Notes: generated by a model not told the origin, from the sequence alone. Positions 1 through 8,294 are shown, counted from the first letter of the stretch. The stretch: DNA of 64,000 bases from Arcanobacterium haemolyticum (GCA_021532125.1 JADYUX010000001.1:186001-250000), one strand, 5' to 3'. Program-made: numbers and translations.

Positions 1-569
1 TCGTTTTCAATGAAGCCGTAAAGGGAGAACATGTGTCCTCCTGCAGGCTTCTGCATACGGAACGTGACAGACATCGACAGCTGCTCCGTGTAGGAGAGGG
101 TCAGATCGTCACGCTCGCCGACAGCGACCTTTGGTGCGTGGAGGACCATCGGCCTGCCCTTCTGGTCGAGAGCCGCGAGCACAAGCGATCCTCTGAACGG
201 ATTCGAGGCGTCATCGACGTGGATGTCGCCGTTAGTTCCAGCTTCGACACCGAAGTACGCTTCAGCGATCGACTTCTTGCACTCGATGCCGGCGAGCTGG
301 AGCGTCCAGTAGCCGCCGGACGATTCAGAGATCGTCACGTCGCCGTTATGTCCTTTAAGCTCGGTTTCTTCGCCGGCTTCTGGGTGGAGCACTGCGCCAT
401 CTTCGGTTGAGTAGCCGATCGGTTTCACGCCGGTCGGTGGTGTCCAGTCAGCCGATGTTGGCTCTGCGGTGAGTTCGCCTTCCTTGAAGAGGAAGAGCGC
501 GTATTGCTTGATGAGTTTGACGTTATCCGCATTGTTTGATGCGGAAATGTAATCGGTCTTCTCAGCCAT
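1..569 (-). CDS. Phage major tail (tube) protein, partial
   Basis: This gene is open at the left window edge; about 189 codons are visible from the ATG at 567-569. The protein begins MAEKTDYISASNNADNVKLI and continues with an acidic, beta-rich segment of the kind seen in tail-tube subunits of siphoviruses (GDVTISESSGGYW, then a run ending in TFRM). Tail-tube proteins polymerise around the tape measure to form the tail shaft. Position supports the call: it is the last visible gene of a capsid, connector, tail-terminator series. It lies 14 bp downstream of the preceding gene and has an AGGGA-type Shine-Dalgarno. Family assignment rests on order and general character, not a diagnostic motif. Confidence 0.75.
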   Translation of the reverse strand, partial: MAEKTDYISASNNADNVKLIKQYALFLFKEGELTAEPTSADWTPPTGVKPIGYSTEDGAVLHPEAGEETELKGHNGDVTISESSGGYWTLQLAGIECKKSIAEAYFGVEAGTNGDIHVDDASNPFRGSLVLAALDQKGRPMVLHAPKVAVGERDDLTLSYTEQLSMSVTFRMQKPAGGHMFSLYGFIEN

Positions 570-583
570 GAGAGAGTCCCTTT

Positions 584-973
584 CTAATCTGTGACGGTTA
601 GCAGTAGCACCGCATATGCACTGCGGAGATTGTTGTCATCAACAAGCCGTATAGGTCCGGCGTCGATACTGCACGAGACGATGCGCCCTGGTAGACGCGC
701 TAGTGTCTCGTATGAGGTTTCGATAATGCGTGCAGCTTCATCGAAATCAGAGGTGTGATCAGCTCGCATGACGGTTGCTGTGAGCTGGAGGCGCACGTAC
801 CGCGAGATAGCGGTTGCATGCGAGGACGGGACAGGTTCGACAGCTATCTGCTTGTATGGAGGTTCGCGTCCAGAGACGAAGAAAGGCTCTACCTGGACAT
901 CAGGTAGAACCTTCTGGATTTCGTCTCCAATGGCGCTGGTGAGGCCAGTCGTGAGGATGATCGGCTGATGCAT
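584..973 (-). CDS. Tail terminator-like protein
   Basis: The protein has 129 residues. Proteins at this position, just before the major tail gene, cap the tail tube and join it to the head. The N-terminal stretch reads MHQPIILTTGLTSAIGDEIQ and is followed by a mixed alpha/beta sequence, which suits the tail-terminator/neck fold. No strict catalytic motif is expected. Its ATG overlaps the stop of the upstream gene in an ATGA, so the two are probably translationally coupled. The call rests mainly on gene order and size. A minor head-tail joining protein is the alternative. Confidence 0.6.
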   Translation of the reverse strand: MHQPIILTTGLTSAIGDEIQKVLPDVQVEPFFVSGREPPYKQIAVEPVPSSHATAISRYVRLQLTATVMRADHTSDFDEAARIIETSYETLARLPGRIVSCSIDAGPIRLVDDNNLRSAYAVLLLTVTD

Positions 974-1206
974 CAGCTCACCTGCACTCTCGCCAGCGCC
1001 TCCTGCAGCTTGCCTTTACGAGACGCTTTGCCGATAGCCACAACGCCGTTACGGTATCTACCTTCGCTCTGGTCACGGATCTTGATCGAATCGTCGCTAC
1101 CAATAGCTTGACGTAGCGCTGTTTTGCTCCGTGCCTGAATCTCCGTGTTTTTCAGGATCTGGTCAGAGAACGCTCCACGGTTGAGAACAAATTTTGTCGT
1201 GCTCAT
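973..1206 (-). CDS. Small HK97-gp10-like head-tail component
   Basis: The product has 77 residues, starting MSTTKFVLNRGAFSDQILKN. A longer reading frame exists upstream, but the ATG at 1204-1206 overlaps the stop of the preceding gene as ATGA, which fixes the start. It lies between the head-closure and tail-terminator genes, the usual place of the HK97 gp10 family of tail-completion proteins. At 77 residues it is shorter than typical members (about 100-140), so it may be a reduced version. It is basic and rich in K/R near the C terminus. Function is inferred from position only. Confidence 0.55.
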   Translation of the reverse strand: MSTTKFVLNRGAFSDQILKNTEIQARSKTALRQAIGSDDSIKIRDQSEGRYRNGVVAIGKASRKGKLQEALARVQVS

Positions 1207-1502
1207 GCCCCGTCCTTCCATTCGACAGTAACGACGAGGCCACGCACTCTCCCGGCTTTCGTCCGCCACAACTGCGGCAGACGCGTCACAGGAACACGAC
1301 GACCACGCACCTCAAGCACGTCACGCAGCTCAACACCCGGTGGAGAGTCAGACCGGATATAAAGCGTGTAACCGTACGTACGTGGCGCGCTAATCGTTGT
1401 CGCAGCCTCGTCGTTATCTGCAGGAGCAACAAGGGCAAGGAACTCACCCATGCCAGTAAGATTCCCTGCCCCGTCACTCCTGAACCAGCGGATCACTTCC
1501 AC
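1203..1502 (-). CDS. Head closure (stopper)-like protein
   Basis: This 99-residue protein contains a beta-rich central part (TISAPRTYGYTLYIRSDSP) and a VRGRRVPVTRLPQLW segment. Small beta-barrel proteins of this size, placed after the connector gene, close the capsid and attach the tail in siphoviruses. The gene overlaps its upstream neighbour (ends at 1493) by 10 bases and its downstream neighbour by 4 bases, a compact arrangement typical of phage morphogenesis operons. The assignment is by order and size. Confidence 0.6.
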   Translation of the reverse strand: MEVIRWFRSDGAGNLTGMGEFLALVAPADNDEAATTISAPRTYGYTLYIRSDSPPGVELRDVLEVRGRRVPVTRLPQLWRTKAGRVRGLVVTVEWKDGA

Positions 1503-1876
1503 GGAATGACACCCCCATCCATGTCAACCGCGAAAGCCCGCTGCCCAACCAGCCCAAGCGTCTGCCGCTCCGACTTGGTGAGATACAAATCCCCATCAGG
1601 GTTCGAAAACGTGTACGAGTCCGTGAACGGACCGTCCGTCTCCGACCGCTGTGTCACGCCCGCATACTCGCCTGAAAGCATGGCGCGCTTAACCATCTGA
1701 CATGCGACACGAGCAAGCCTCTCAGGAGGCAGAGACTCCCATCCTGAGCATGCCGCCTTGATGACATCGGTAGCGTCAGCAAGCAGTGCGCTAGCTTGGG
1801 TTTTCTCGACTGTTGTGAGTGAGTGCCACCGTGCCTCCAAATCCTCCACGGTGGCGAACACGGTGGTGTCACTCAT
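1493..1876 (-). CDS. Head-tail connector, Gp19/Gp15-like
   Basis: The protein has 127 residues. The N-terminal half is helical (ATVEDLEARWHSL, then ALLADATDVIKAAC) and the C-terminal half contains the region GPFTDSYTFSNPDGDLYLTK. This matches the pattern of the Gp19/Gp15/Gp42-like connector family of Gram-positive siphoviruses, which binds below the portal and widens the exit channel. The gene directly follows the capsid gene, as expected for this family. It uses ATG, and its 3' end overlaps the next gene by 10 bases. Confidence 0.75.
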   Translation of the reverse strand: MSDTTVFATVEDLEARWHSLTTVEKTQASALLADATDVIKAACSGWESLPPERLARVACQMVKRAMLSGEYAGVTQRSETDGPFTDSYTFSNPDGDLYLTKSERQTLGLVGQRAFAVDMDGGVIPWK

Positions 1877-1881
1877 TTAGA

Positions 1882-2796
1882 TCACTTCCCTGTCGTGCGA
1901 GCAGCTGCAGCGCCAGCCGTCGCCTTGAGCACAGCGAACGCCTTCGGATCAATCACCGCGTACGACAAGAGAGCCTCTGTACGGTAAGCGATCTGGTTAT
2001 GACCCTTAAGATCCTCGCCAGTGTTATCCGGATCGCCGAACTCGATGATCTCGGAACGCACGTCACGAGCAAGACCCCACCTGATGAGCGAGTAGTCACC
2101 CATGATCGCGAGAATGCCTGTTTCCGGCGTGATCAAGCGACCGTTGACCGTCCCGGACGTTGCTGCCGCAATGCTGTCCAGGAATCCAGCGTCAAGGTTG
2201 AGCGGGATCTCAGGGAAGAGACGCTGACCCGTGGCCGCGACACGTTCCTTACGAAGCTGAGATGCCCACGTCTTCGACACGGCAACACCAGAAATGTCGT
2301 ACTCGTCAGTCAACGCGTCAGCAAGAAGATCAATATCTTCAACCGGCTTACCCGAGGAGGCAACCTCAACCGCCTGGGAGACAAGCGACTCTACGCCAGG
2401 GATCGCTGCCTTCTTCTTCGGATCAAAACCGTGGAAGACGACATAGTCGAGCGCACGACCAATCGCCGCTGCCTGGTCAGCCTGGATCGCGCGGATAATC
2501 TCCAGACGGTTATCCTCGTCAGCCCACTTGAGTTCCTCAGTCACACGGGTTGTCGTGACGAGCTTGACTCGCTTACCAACAACCGTCGTGAGTGGCTGCT
2601 CATAGGACGACTTCGCCTTACCTTCACCGACGACTTCCGCCTCGGAAGCGCCGTTGAACACCATGTAGTCCTTGTCGGCGAACAGCTGCGGTTCCGAAGG
2701 CGAGAGCTTCGCGATGACGGACGTGTCCTTTGTTTTCTTCGCGATGGTTGCAACAACCTCTTTCGGGAGGCTGATCTTTTCAGTTGTGAGAGCCAT
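1882..2796 (-). CDS. Phage major capsid protein, HK97 fold
   Basis: This 304-residue protein has the layout of HK97-fold major capsid subunits without a long delta domain: a short N-arm, the DYMVFNGASEAEVVGEG region, the E-loop part KSSYEQPLTTVVGKRVKLV, a spine helix rich in acidic and hydrophobic residues (DNRLEIIRAIQADQAAAIG), and an A-domain toward the C terminus. The scaffold is encoded separately just upstream, so no protease domain is needed. A strong AAAGGA-type ribosome site precedes the ATG. It forms the icosahedral shell of the prophage particle. Confidence 0.9.
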   Translation of the reverse strand: MALTTEKISLPKEVVATIAKKTKDTSVIAKLSPSEPQLFADKDYMVFNGASEAEVVGEGKAKSSYEQPLTTVVGKRVKLVTTTRVTEELKWADEDNRLEIIRAIQADQAAAIGRALDYVVFHGFDPKKKAAIPGVESLVSQAVEVASSGKPVEDIDLLADALTDEYDISGVAVSKTWASQLRKERVAATGQRLFPEIPLNLDAGFLDSIAAATSGTVNGRLITPETGILAIMGDYSLIRWGLARDVRSEIIEFGDPDNTGEDLKGHNQIAYRTEALLSYAVIDPKAFAVLKATAGAAAARTTGK

Positions 2797-2816
2797 GAGT
2801 ATGGTCCTTTCTACGG

Positions 2817-3314
2817 TTAGTTGATGCCCATCATTCGGTTGATGGCGTCAAGTTCTGGGTTTGGTGCGGGGGTATTGGGTTGTGATCCGACTCCAGGGAG
2901 GATTGGTCGGGGCTTCACAAGTTCCTTGAGTTGATCGGCGTGTGCCTGAATTTCCTCGCGTGTTGATCCACGCAAGACTTCTGCTGGTACGCCGGTTGCT
3001 TTCGAGATTTCCTCGCGTAGTGCAGCTGTTGTCTTTTCAGCTTCGAACGCTGCGATTTGCTCTTTGAGCTTCGCGTTCTCTGCAGCGAGCGTGTCTCGTT
3101 CTTTAAGCGCTTCACTGGCTTTGGTTTCCCAGTCTGTGTCAGGTTCTGAGGATTCGTCCTTAGCTTCTGGCGCGTCTTCTGTCTTGCCGGATTCGGTGTC
3201 GTTCTCAGTTGCCTCTGTTGACTCGTCGGTGGTGGCATTGCCGGTATCTGGCGTGTTAGCTGCTGCCTCGTCAGTAGACTCGTCAGCTACTTCTTTCTTT
3301 TCTTCTTCGTCCAC
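2817..3314 (-). CDS. Phage scaffolding protein
   Basis: The product is 165 residues if translation starts at the GTG at 3312-3314, which has a GGAGG motif 6 bases upstream. A longer frame starts inside a terminator hairpin and is unlikely. The N-terminal third is very acidic and low in complexity (runs of D/E/S/T). The middle is a coiled coil (LKERDTLAAENAKLKEQIAA) and the C-terminal tail is short, ending AINRMMGIN. This acidic, coiled-coil, basic-tail plan is typical of phage scaffolds that nucleate capsid assembly and leave before DNA packaging. Its first half is duplicated at 25455-25691. Confidence 0.85.
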   Translation of the reverse strand: MDEEEKKEVADESTDEAAANTPDTGNATTDESTEATENDTESGKTEDAPEAKDESSEPDTDWETKASEALKERDTLAAENAKLKEQIAAFEAEKTTAALREEISKATGVPAEVLRGSTREEIQAHADQLKELVKPRPILPGVGSQPNTPAPNPELDAINRMMGIN

Positions 3315-3379
3315 GTGTGGCCTCCGTTCGATAGGGTTTTTGGGTACAAAAAAGCCACCCACGATCGATGGATGGCTTT
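3097..3379. repeat. Left homology arm of toxin module (prophage copy)
   Basis: This segment covers the start of the scaffold gene and the terminator in front of it. It is closely similar to 25462-25756, including the ribosome-binding site, the GTG start and the hairpin. Similarity stops at the same codon (ALKER) in both copies. With the second arm inside the MuF gene (4116-4350), it brackets the EndoU toxin and its immunity gene. Confidence 0.85.
3345..3379 (-). terminator. Intrinsic terminator between toxin-immunity and scaffold genes
   Basis: Read on the minus strand, AAAGCCATCC pairs with GGGTGGCTTT (10 bp, one wobble) around a 9-base loop and is followed by a T run. It sits between the immunity candidate and the scaffold gene, so it lies within the otherwise continuous morphogenesis operon. 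An almost identical hairpin is present in the orphan cassette. Confidence 0.8.
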
Positions 3380-3394
3380 ATGTCGGTCAGTTAT

Positions 3395-3637
3395 TTACTG
3401 TCGTGGTGGTAGTCCGAATTCTTCACGGTCCTCGTCGAAGAGCGCATCGAAGGATTCTTGCAGCAGATCCTCTGGAACGCCTGGCGTATCCTTAGCAGCC
3501 CACAGAAGGTCAGCGAACGCTTCGTAGTCTTCACCTGCGTTCAGATAACGCTCTGTGCCGTTCTTTTGCTCCGGTGTTGATGAATCCCATACGTATGGCT
3601 TAAGGCGTAGCGCTAAATCACGATGGTTGTACTTCAT
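3395..3637 (-). CDS. Candidate immunity protein for EndoU toxin
   Basis: This 80-residue acidic protein (MKYNHRDLALRLKPYVWDSS to a C terminus LFDEDREEFGLPPRQ) starts inside the last 20 bases of the toxin gene, so the two are translationally coupled. I do not recognise a family. Small acidic proteins encoded right after a polymorphic toxin domain are usually the cognate inhibitor, and no structural phage gene of this kind is expected between the minor head and scaffold genes. A terminator follows directly. The immunity role is inferred from context. Confidence 0.6.
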   Translation of the reverse strand: MKYNHRDLALRLKPYVWDSSTPEQKNGTERYLNAGEDYEAFADLLWAAKDTPGVPEDLLQESFDALFDEDREEFGLPPRQ

Positions 3638-4763
3638 CGGGATACCACCTTTCTCTGCTCGAGGGGAACGCCGTGTTGACTTTCCACGAGTTCTTCTTCT
3701 TTACAAGTTTAACTGTGACCTCGACACCGTCGATAGTCTTCAAACGCTGCACCACTCGCGGACGACGCATCTTCTCATAAAAGTCCGGTGCGACGATAGT
3801 TTCTCGGATCGCCCATTTAATCTTCTCGTCATCCCATGTCTCAGGAAAATGTGTCTTCCCTGGGACTTTCGCGTAGTGCGCATGTCCGCCGAGACCTTTG
3901 TCAGGTTCACCTACGAGGATATGAAGCCACGTCTTCTCAGAAATCCTACGCACATCCTCCGGCCATGGCTTCGAATTCTCCCACACACCATCCGTAACCT
4001 CACCACGATGAAGACGACGAAGCTTCGCCAACACCGAACGATAACCGGCACCCGCACCAGCAGCCTGCTTCGCCGCCTCATACATCTCAGCAAACCGATC
4101 AGGATCATAACCTTTAAGAACCTGCTTACCCCACGAAGGAATGATCTTGCAGTCACAATCCGAGTGATACTGCATTTCACGTCCCGCTGATTCCTCGCTC
4201 GTGTAAGCAAATCCTCGTGAGGCGAGCATAAGACAGAACGCGCATGTCGTCGCCCCTGTTGGCACGCGCGCCCATCGTGGACGTGTAGGATCACGACGCA
4301 TATTCCGCTGCGTTTGCAGACGCGCTGCAGCATTCATCATTTCCGCAGCCAACTGTTGAGCCGTATCAAGGTTTGTAATGTCAGGCCACAAGTCATCGAT
4401 CGTTTTCCCAGCGAGGGAGCGGCCTTCTTGCACCTGCTGATAGGTCAGTCCAGCGAAGTCCGTGTCGTTGAATCCGCCTTGCACCTGCCACAGTGCCCTG
4501 TCAGGATCAACGAGTCTCGTGTGTTCGAAGTCTGTCATGTCGACACCGGCGAGCTTCCAGATTTCACGCACTTCGTCGTAATAGTTATTCGACAGTTGCG
4601 CGCTCATCGACGTGTATTCGCGGATCACGTTGATTGTTTCGTCGGCGCGTCCCTCAACACGTTTCAGCACGTCGGCTGCAGCATTGATTACTGCGTCGAC
4701 GTTGGATTGGTAGCGTTCCCATGCTGCGTCTAGGAGTGACTGGATTTCTTCTGATGCTTCCAT
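3618..4763 (-). CDS. MuF-type minor head protein with C-terminal EndoU toxin domain
   Basis: The protein has 381 residues. Residues 1-215 form the MuF/VG15-like minor head part, with the conserved RRDPTRPRWARVP segment, CAFCLMLASRG (174-184) and HSDCDCKIIPSWGK (200-213). A linker follows. Residues about 275-370 resemble the EndoU nuclease family: HILVGE, GGHAHY (292-297), GKTHFPETW (302-310), DDEKIKWAI and a final NTAFP, with H281, H294, H296 and K303 as candidate catalytic residues. EndoU-fold toxins cleave RNA. Fusing the toxin to a virion protein would let the particle carry it into a new host. The gene sits between portal and scaffold, the normal MuF position. The downstream overlapping gene is the likely immunity partner. 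Confidence 0.85.
   Translation of the reverse strand: MEASEEIQSLLDAAWERYQSNVDAVINAAADVLKRVEGRADETINVIREYTSMSAQLSNNYYDEVREIWKLAGVDMTDFEHTRLVDPDRALWQVQGGFNDTDFAGLTYQQVQEGRSLAGKTIDDLWPDITNLDTAQQLAAEMMNAAARLQTQRNMRRDPTRPRWARVPTGATTCAFCLMLASRGFAYTSEESAGREMQYHSDCDCKIIPSWGKQVLKGYDPDRFAEMYEAAKQAAGAGAGYRSVLAKLRRLHRGEVTDGVWENSKPWPEDVRRISEKTWLHILVGEPDKGLGGHAHYAKVPGKTHFPETWDDEKIKWAIRETIVAPDFYEKMRRPRVVQRLKTIDGVEVTVKLVKKKNSWKVNTAFPSSRERWYPDEVQPS
4116..4350. repeat. Right homology arm of toxin module (prophage copy)
   Basis: This covers codons 138-215 of the MuF-EndoU gene and is homologous to 26737-26971. The first 60 plus-strand bases are identical in the two copies; the rest differs at scattered, largely third-codon positions. 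It is one of two arms that could support recombination with the orphan cassette. Confidence 0.85.
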
Positions 4764-4784
4764 CCAGTCACCCCCAAACCTGCG

Positions 4785-6407
4785 TTATTTCTCTTCAAGG
4801 CCCGTTGCTTCGTCTTGCGGCATGCGTAGAGAGACCGGTACAGCACCGGTAAATTCGACTCCTTGCAGGCCGAGCATTCCGGCTGCTGATTCAGGCGAGA
4901 CTCCTGCACGGATGGCTACGCCGAGAGCGTCAAATTTCGCTTTCAGTTCTGCCGCGTTCCCCTCGTTCGGGGGGGGGGCAGTCGTTGTTGTCTCTGTCGT
5001 GGCTTCTGAGCCGTCACTTGTAGGCGCAGTATTCAACTGCGCTTTCAGCTCATCTAGCGAGGCTTGTGCCCTCTGGCGTGTCTGATCAACCCGCAGCCGC
5101 CGAATCTCCTCCTGCGTAAGACCTAGACGCGCGAGGCCTACATCCGAGTCCGCATAGCCAGGAACCACTGGCGCGATCTTCGCAAACGAGTCGGCACGCG
5201 CAGCTGCAGAATCCTCACGTGTGGGAGACCAGATCGCTGTCACACGATCCAACGCCTCACTGCTCGCAGGTGCCCCGTCACGAAGATGAACAGCGATCTC
5301 AAGAACATCCATGAGTGCCCGCCCGAACGCCACATTCTGACGGTCAGCGATACGCGTCAAACGACGCTCAGCCGATGCCATAGCCTCAGCCGACGACGGG
5401 TTATCCAACGTGATACCGAGATAATCAACCGGGACACGAGTGATCGACGCACACAGCATCGCCAACGACTTCAACATCTCCACATGCGGCTGCATAGAGG
5501 CCTGCTGCACCTGGACGATCTCAGGGATGTCGCCGTTAATATCACGTGAGACGCTATTGGCTGCTGAGATCACAGCCTTCCATGTGGAGCGGTCAAACGC
5601 GCCCTCATCCAGCCCGAGGAACCACAATTTCGGAGCTGAATAGAACTCAGCATTCCCCTCCATACGGACAACCGTACGGAAACCGATATCGGTAGCAGCC
5701 ATGACAGGACGTGAAATCCGCGAATGACCAAACGGACGCTGCAACTGCTTATCATGCACGAACGCGACAGCTGCCGGACGATCAAGACCAGTCTCAAGAC
5801 TCGTCACACTCCAGCCTTGCCGTGTACGCCGCACATCGTAGGTAACACCGGGAAGCCAGGCAGCGAACCGCGTGACCATACCGTCCTTATCGGCGCTCAT
5901 GATCGTCAACGCTGCAGCAAGACGATGCCGCGCATAATCCCAGATGCCAGCCGACCATTCAGCGGACGCAGGTCGAATCACTGGCCTACCGTCGTCGTCA
6001 ACGCTCACAGTGAGGAACGCGCACGAATGAATGTAGGCCGAAACTATTGTTTCTGCGACAACCTCATCGAGCTGATTGGCTTCAAAAATCTCACGCACAC
6101 CAAGATCGTCACGGCTCCCCGTGTTGAACCCTTGGAATGCGGAAAGATCCGACAGGGAGCGTACAGCTAGTTCTGGCCAGCCGATCATGGCGTGCGCACC
6201 AGCACTAATCCTGTCCGGAATACCAATACCGAAGTCTTTCAACCGGTACTTGGCGCTGTAATACGCTGAACGTAAGACGTTACGCGGGTACTTGTCCCGC
6301 CACACCTTCACAAGATCTCGAATGACCTTCTGGTGCTCGTCAGGTACACCACGCAAACGACCAACGTCGATACCGTTAACCGACGCATAGCCGGTGTGAA
6401 TACTCAT
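4785..6407 (-). CDS. Phage portal protein
   Basis: This 540-residue protein follows the large terminase with an ATGA overlap, the standard portal position. It carries portal-like features: an N-terminal part with DLVKVWRDKYPRNVLRSAYY, a central region WLPGVTYDVRRTRQGWSV, the PFGHSRISRPVMAATD segment, and a helical stem (VEMLKSLAMLCASITRVPVDYLG). The portal forms the dodecameric DNA entry ring and docks terminase. The C-terminal 100 residues are low in complexity (T/A/P/E-rich) and include an uninterrupted run of ten C residues on the coding strand (4969-4978), which encodes part of APPPNE. That run is a possible slippage site. Confidence 0.88.
   Translation of the reverse strand: MSIHTGYASVNGIDVGRLRGVPDEHQKVIRDLVKVWRDKYPRNVLRSAYYSAKYRLKDFGIGIPDRISAGAHAMIGWPELAVRSLSDLSAFQGFNTGSRDDLGVREIFEANQLDEVVAETIVSAYIHSCAFLTVSVDDDGRPVIRPASAEWSAGIWDYARHRLAAALTIMSADKDGMVTRFAAWLPGVTYDVRRTRQGWSVTSLETGLDRPAAVAFVHDKQLQRPFGHSRISRPVMAATDIGFRTVVRMEGNAEFYSAPKLWFLGLDEGAFDRSTWKAVISAANSVSRDINGDIPEIVQVQQASMQPHVEMLKSLAMLCASITRVPVDYLGITLDNPSSAEAMASAERRLTRIADRQNVAFGRALMDVLEIAVHLRDGAPASSEALDRVTAIWSPTREDSAAARADSFAKIAPVVPGYADSDVGLARLGLTQEEIRRLRVDQTRQRAQASLDELKAQLNTAPTSDGSEATTETTTTAPPPNEGNAAELKAKFDALGVAIRAGVSPESAAGMLGLQGVEFTGAVPVSLRMPQDEATGLEEK
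4969..4978. repeat. Ten-base G/C homopolymer in portal gene
   Basis: Ten consecutive G on the plus strand (C on the coding strand) lie in the portal gene near its 3' end. A length change of one would shift the frame of about the last 65 codons. It may be a slipped-strand hotspot or simply a site prone to sequencing error. Confidence 0.9.
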
Positions 6408-7870
6408 GTGATCGCCACCCTCGCTCGTCTCGTCGGATCACGCCTCGTCGTAAAAGCCCCATAAACAGCTAGCGTGCATGCCACCATCGGAGAAATATCA
6501 ATATCGCCACCCGTGCGGTTCCAACCGAACGCGCCACCTTGACCGATAGGCCGTGTCGTCAAATTCCGCACAGCCTCAGCTAGTTGTGGCTGAGCCTCAT
6601 CCGGCAAATGCGTCAGCATCCTCGTGTTGAGCATGTCGACGATGCGCCCACAGGCACGTCCCATATCTGATGCTCCTGTCTGCATCACACGAACCCCTCG
6701 CGCCTTCAATTCCGGTACGAGTGCCATCGCAGGGGACTGTGCATCGATCACGACAGCAGCTGCACGAGGCCAACGCTCAGTAATCCACTCAACCGCCCAC
6801 ATCGTCCCCTCAACAGCCACAGGACGATACTCAACAAGCTCAATATGCGCCCGCCCATCCTCGTACTTTTGACACGCCCCGATCGTCAACATAGAACGAT
6901 CAGGTGGCATATCCAACGCGAACGCTGGGACACCACCATCAGGTCGCTCATCAACTGTCCCTGCCTCCCACACATCATCAGAGATCGCGCGCCGTGCGCC
7001 ATTCTCATCCCAAATCCCAAGAGCCTCGCGCATAAACGAATCAGTGCCCAACTGGCGACGTAGACGCGCAATTGACGCTATCGGTGTTCGATGAGGCAAG
7101 GAAGGGTTGGCTGCAAGCCATTGATCTTGGTCGTCAGGATCGCAGCCACGCTCAGCAGAAAACTCCACCCACAACGTGTCAGGATCCTGAAACTTCAACG
7201 CATCAATCCGCTTCGACTCGAAGACTTCACCAGGGTCAACACCGGGGCGAGGTGGAGTGCCCATATAGATGACAATGCCGATCTTCGATACCGACGTTGC
7301 CGGAAGCATATCGTCGAGCGCTTTCTCCGTCAGGATCTGCGCCTCGTCAAAAATCTCAATATCAACTTCAGCGAAGCCACGACCAAACCCCTGCTCACGA
7401 GCACCGAACAGGATACGGCTACCGTTAGTGAACTCAATAGCCTCTTGCCCATTAGCGCGCCGGATCGTCTCAACGTAGCGTCGCAGCTGCTGCCGGTTGA
7501 CGGAACCTTGCATGGACTTGAATGTTTCGCCGCTCGTCTTGGAGCGATGCGCTGTCCACAGCACAGTCATGTTTGGCCGCATGAGGCACATGAAGATGGT
7601 GAGCATGCCAACCATGTAGGTTTTCCCTGCCTGACGTGGAATCGACATTCCCGCGCCACCGACAGAGCACGCATACGTGCCATCTTTACGTTTACCGAGG
7701 ATCAACGTGCCAATGCCAGCCTGCCACGTATCGAAGTGGATTCCACAGGCTGCTGCTCGTTTCGCGAGCTTCGGGAAATCCGAGGCGATAATCCCATCAG
7801 GGATCGAGAGGTGGCGGGCAACGTCAGAGAGTTTGAGGTTAGATCGATCCAAGGTCGAAAACCTCCTCAC
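6404..7870 (-). CDS. Terminase large subunit
   Basis: The protein has 488 residues. The ATPase half carries a Walker A variant, SIPRQAGKT, and a Walker B, IEIFDEAQ, followed by a coupling motif MGTPPR. The C-terminal nuclease half has acidic residues in FALDMPPD and VVIDAQS and a late D (GGDIDISPMVA), as in RNase H-like terminase nucleases. It packages DNA into the prohead through the portal. The start overlaps the small-subunit gene by 32 bases, and the stop overlaps the portal start. Confidence 0.92.
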   Translation of the reverse strand: MRRFSTLDRSNLKLSDVARHLSIPDGIIASDFPKLAKRAAACGIHFDTWQAGIGTLILGKRKDGTYACSVGGAGMSIPRQAGKTYMVGMLTIFMCLMRPNMTVLWTAHRSKTSGETFKSMQGSVNRQQLRRYVETIRRANGQEAIEFTNGSRILFGAREQGFGRGFAEVDIEIFDEAQILTEKALDDMLPATSVSKIGIVIYMGTPPRPGVDPGEVFESKRIDALKFQDPDTLWVEFSAERGCDPDDQDQWLAANPSLPHRTPIASIARLRRQLGTDSFMREALGIWDENGARRAISDDVWEAGTVDERPDGGVPAFALDMPPDRSMLTIGACQKYEDGRAHIELVEYRPVAVEGTMWAVEWITERWPRAAAVVIDAQSPAMALVPELKARGVRVMQTGASDMGRACGRIVDMLNTRMLTHLPDEAQPQLAEAVRNLTTRPIGQGGAFGWNRTGGDIDISPMVACTLAVYGAFTTRRDPTRRARVAIT

Positions 7871-8294
7871 TCACCTCCGAGTCATCGGAGAGTTCATCAG
7901 TGAAAATGTCGCCACCAGTGCGAGCTTCAAGCTCTTTAGCGATCTCAATAAGCTGTTTAGAGATTGGAGCGAGCGTATTGGCTGGTGCGAGTCCCTGTTC
8001 GAGAGTGTGCTTGAGGATGTTGCGTGTGAAGCGCAGAGTGTCTTCAACCGAGTCATCCATCATGCGTTCAAAGTCCTCAAGGCGAAGATCTGCAACAACG
8101 CCGGATGTGAGATCGACGCTAACCTTGTCTCCGGCCTTCTTCACTGGCTTCTTTTCGTGAGCCTTACGTGGCTGTCCGTCTTTTTTTCGTTTACGCCACG
8201 CGGCCTTGTTACAGCGCGATGAGCAGTAGATTGACCCCGTTTTCCGATCAAGCGGTATAGGGTTCCCGCAATGCTCACAGGTACGCATATACAC
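7839..8294 (-). CDS. Terminase small subunit-like, zinc-finger protein
   Basis: The protein has 151 residues. It opens with a compact zinc-ribbon-like motif, CEHCGNPIP then YCSSRCNKAAW, with a basic KRKKDGQPRKAHEKK stretch, and continues as a helical segment (RFTRNILKHTLEQ, then ISKQLIEIAKELEART) that would mediate oligomerisation. It overlaps the large terminase gene by 32 bases and lies just after a noncoding stretch likely to hold the packaging site. DNA recognition for packaging is inferred from position and the basic finger. Confidence 0.7.
   Translation of the reverse strand: MYMRTCEHCGNPIPLDRKTGSIYCSSRCNKAAWRKRKKDGQPRKAHEKKPVKKAGDKVSVDLTSGVVADLRLEDFERMMDDSVEDTLRFTRNILKHTLEQGLAPANTLAPISKQLIEIAKELEARTGGDIFTDELSDDSEVSEEVFDLGSI

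Noticed and set aside
1819..2820. 333-residue plus-strand frame
   Set aside because: It is antisense to the capsid gene and shows no domain or ribosome site.
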